Shown piece by piece: positions 5,998 through 6,010 of a stretch of DNA of 6,010 nucleotides (positions are counted from its first letter, which is position 1; each line of letters begins with the position of its first letter). The position numbers and the translations under genes were made by a program. The notes beneath the pieces were generated by a model. The model saw nothing but the letters and a program-made list of their open reading frames with translations. It searched no databases and had not been told where the DNA came from. Source of the DNA: Taibaiella sp. (GTDB lineage Bacteria; Bacteroidota; Bacteroidia; Chitinophagales; Chitinophagaceae); contig JACFNS010000170.1 in NCBI GenBank assembly GCA_019454705.1, positions 1-6,010 of the forward strand. The letters run 5' to 3'.

Positions 5998-6010
5998 AGA
6001 TAGTTTTAAG

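Noticed and set aside
5938..6003. Short plus-strand ORF of 21 codons (starting MDERCYPLSE) upstream of and divergent from the 805-residue protein gene.
   Set aside because: It is very short, has no clear ribosome-binding or promoter signal and overlaps the promoter region of the minus-strand gene. Open frames of this length are common by chance.
1..6010. Searched for CRISPR arrays, tRNA or rRNA genes, insertion sequences, and toxin-antitoxin or phage genes.
   Set aside because: No repeat-spacer pattern, tRNA-like cloverleaf, transposase, terminal inverted repeat pair or phage protein was recognised on either strand.

Overview
The window looks like chromosomal DNA from a Bacteroidota bacterium. 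Three lines of evidence agree: two neighbouring secreted proteins end in the C-terminal type A sorting domain of the type IX secretion system (T9SS), which is confined to this phylum; a Bacteroidota-typical DUF2911 protein and an Omp28-like protein are present; and several copies of the phylum's TAnnTTTG -7 promoter element lie in the intergenic regions. A Chitinophagaceae-like host is my inference from protein style and moderate G+C, and the sequence does not prove it.

Layout. Bases 1-415 (+) hold the 3' part of a DUF2911 protein. Bases 416-657 are a 242-base gap with two layers: a candidate small transcription unit (promoter-like 480-510, hairpin 515-532, near-direct repeat 545-566, strong terminator 572-610), then a promoter-like element that ends six bases before the next start codon. 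Bases 658-1542 (+) encode a flavin reductase-family FMN-binding protein, with a perfect 22-bp palindrome near its 3' end. A 79-base convergent gap follows. Bases 1622-3301 (-) encode an Omp28-like thioredoxin-fold protein with two fibronectin III-like modules and a T9SS tail. Bases 3302-3493 are a 192-base gap with a promoter-like element for that gene. Bases 3494-5911 (-) encode an 805-residue secreted protein with an unrecognised Cys-containing N-terminal domain, a linker domain, five Ig/PKD-like modules and a T9SS tail. Bases 5912-6010 are its upstream region.

How they work together. The two minus-strand genes encode modular proteins that probably reach the cell surface or medium by Sec export followed by T9SS. 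They lie in tandem but are 192 bases apart with a separate promoter candidate, so co-transcription is uncertain. The plus-strand genes look unrelated to them: one cytoplasmic flavoprotein and one probably exported DUF2911 protein.

No complete new multi-gene system is evident. The observations most worth checking are the candidate small RNA, the intragenic palindrome, the loss of both redox cysteines from the Omp28-like thioredoxin motif, and the unrecognised N-terminal domain of the 805-residue protein.
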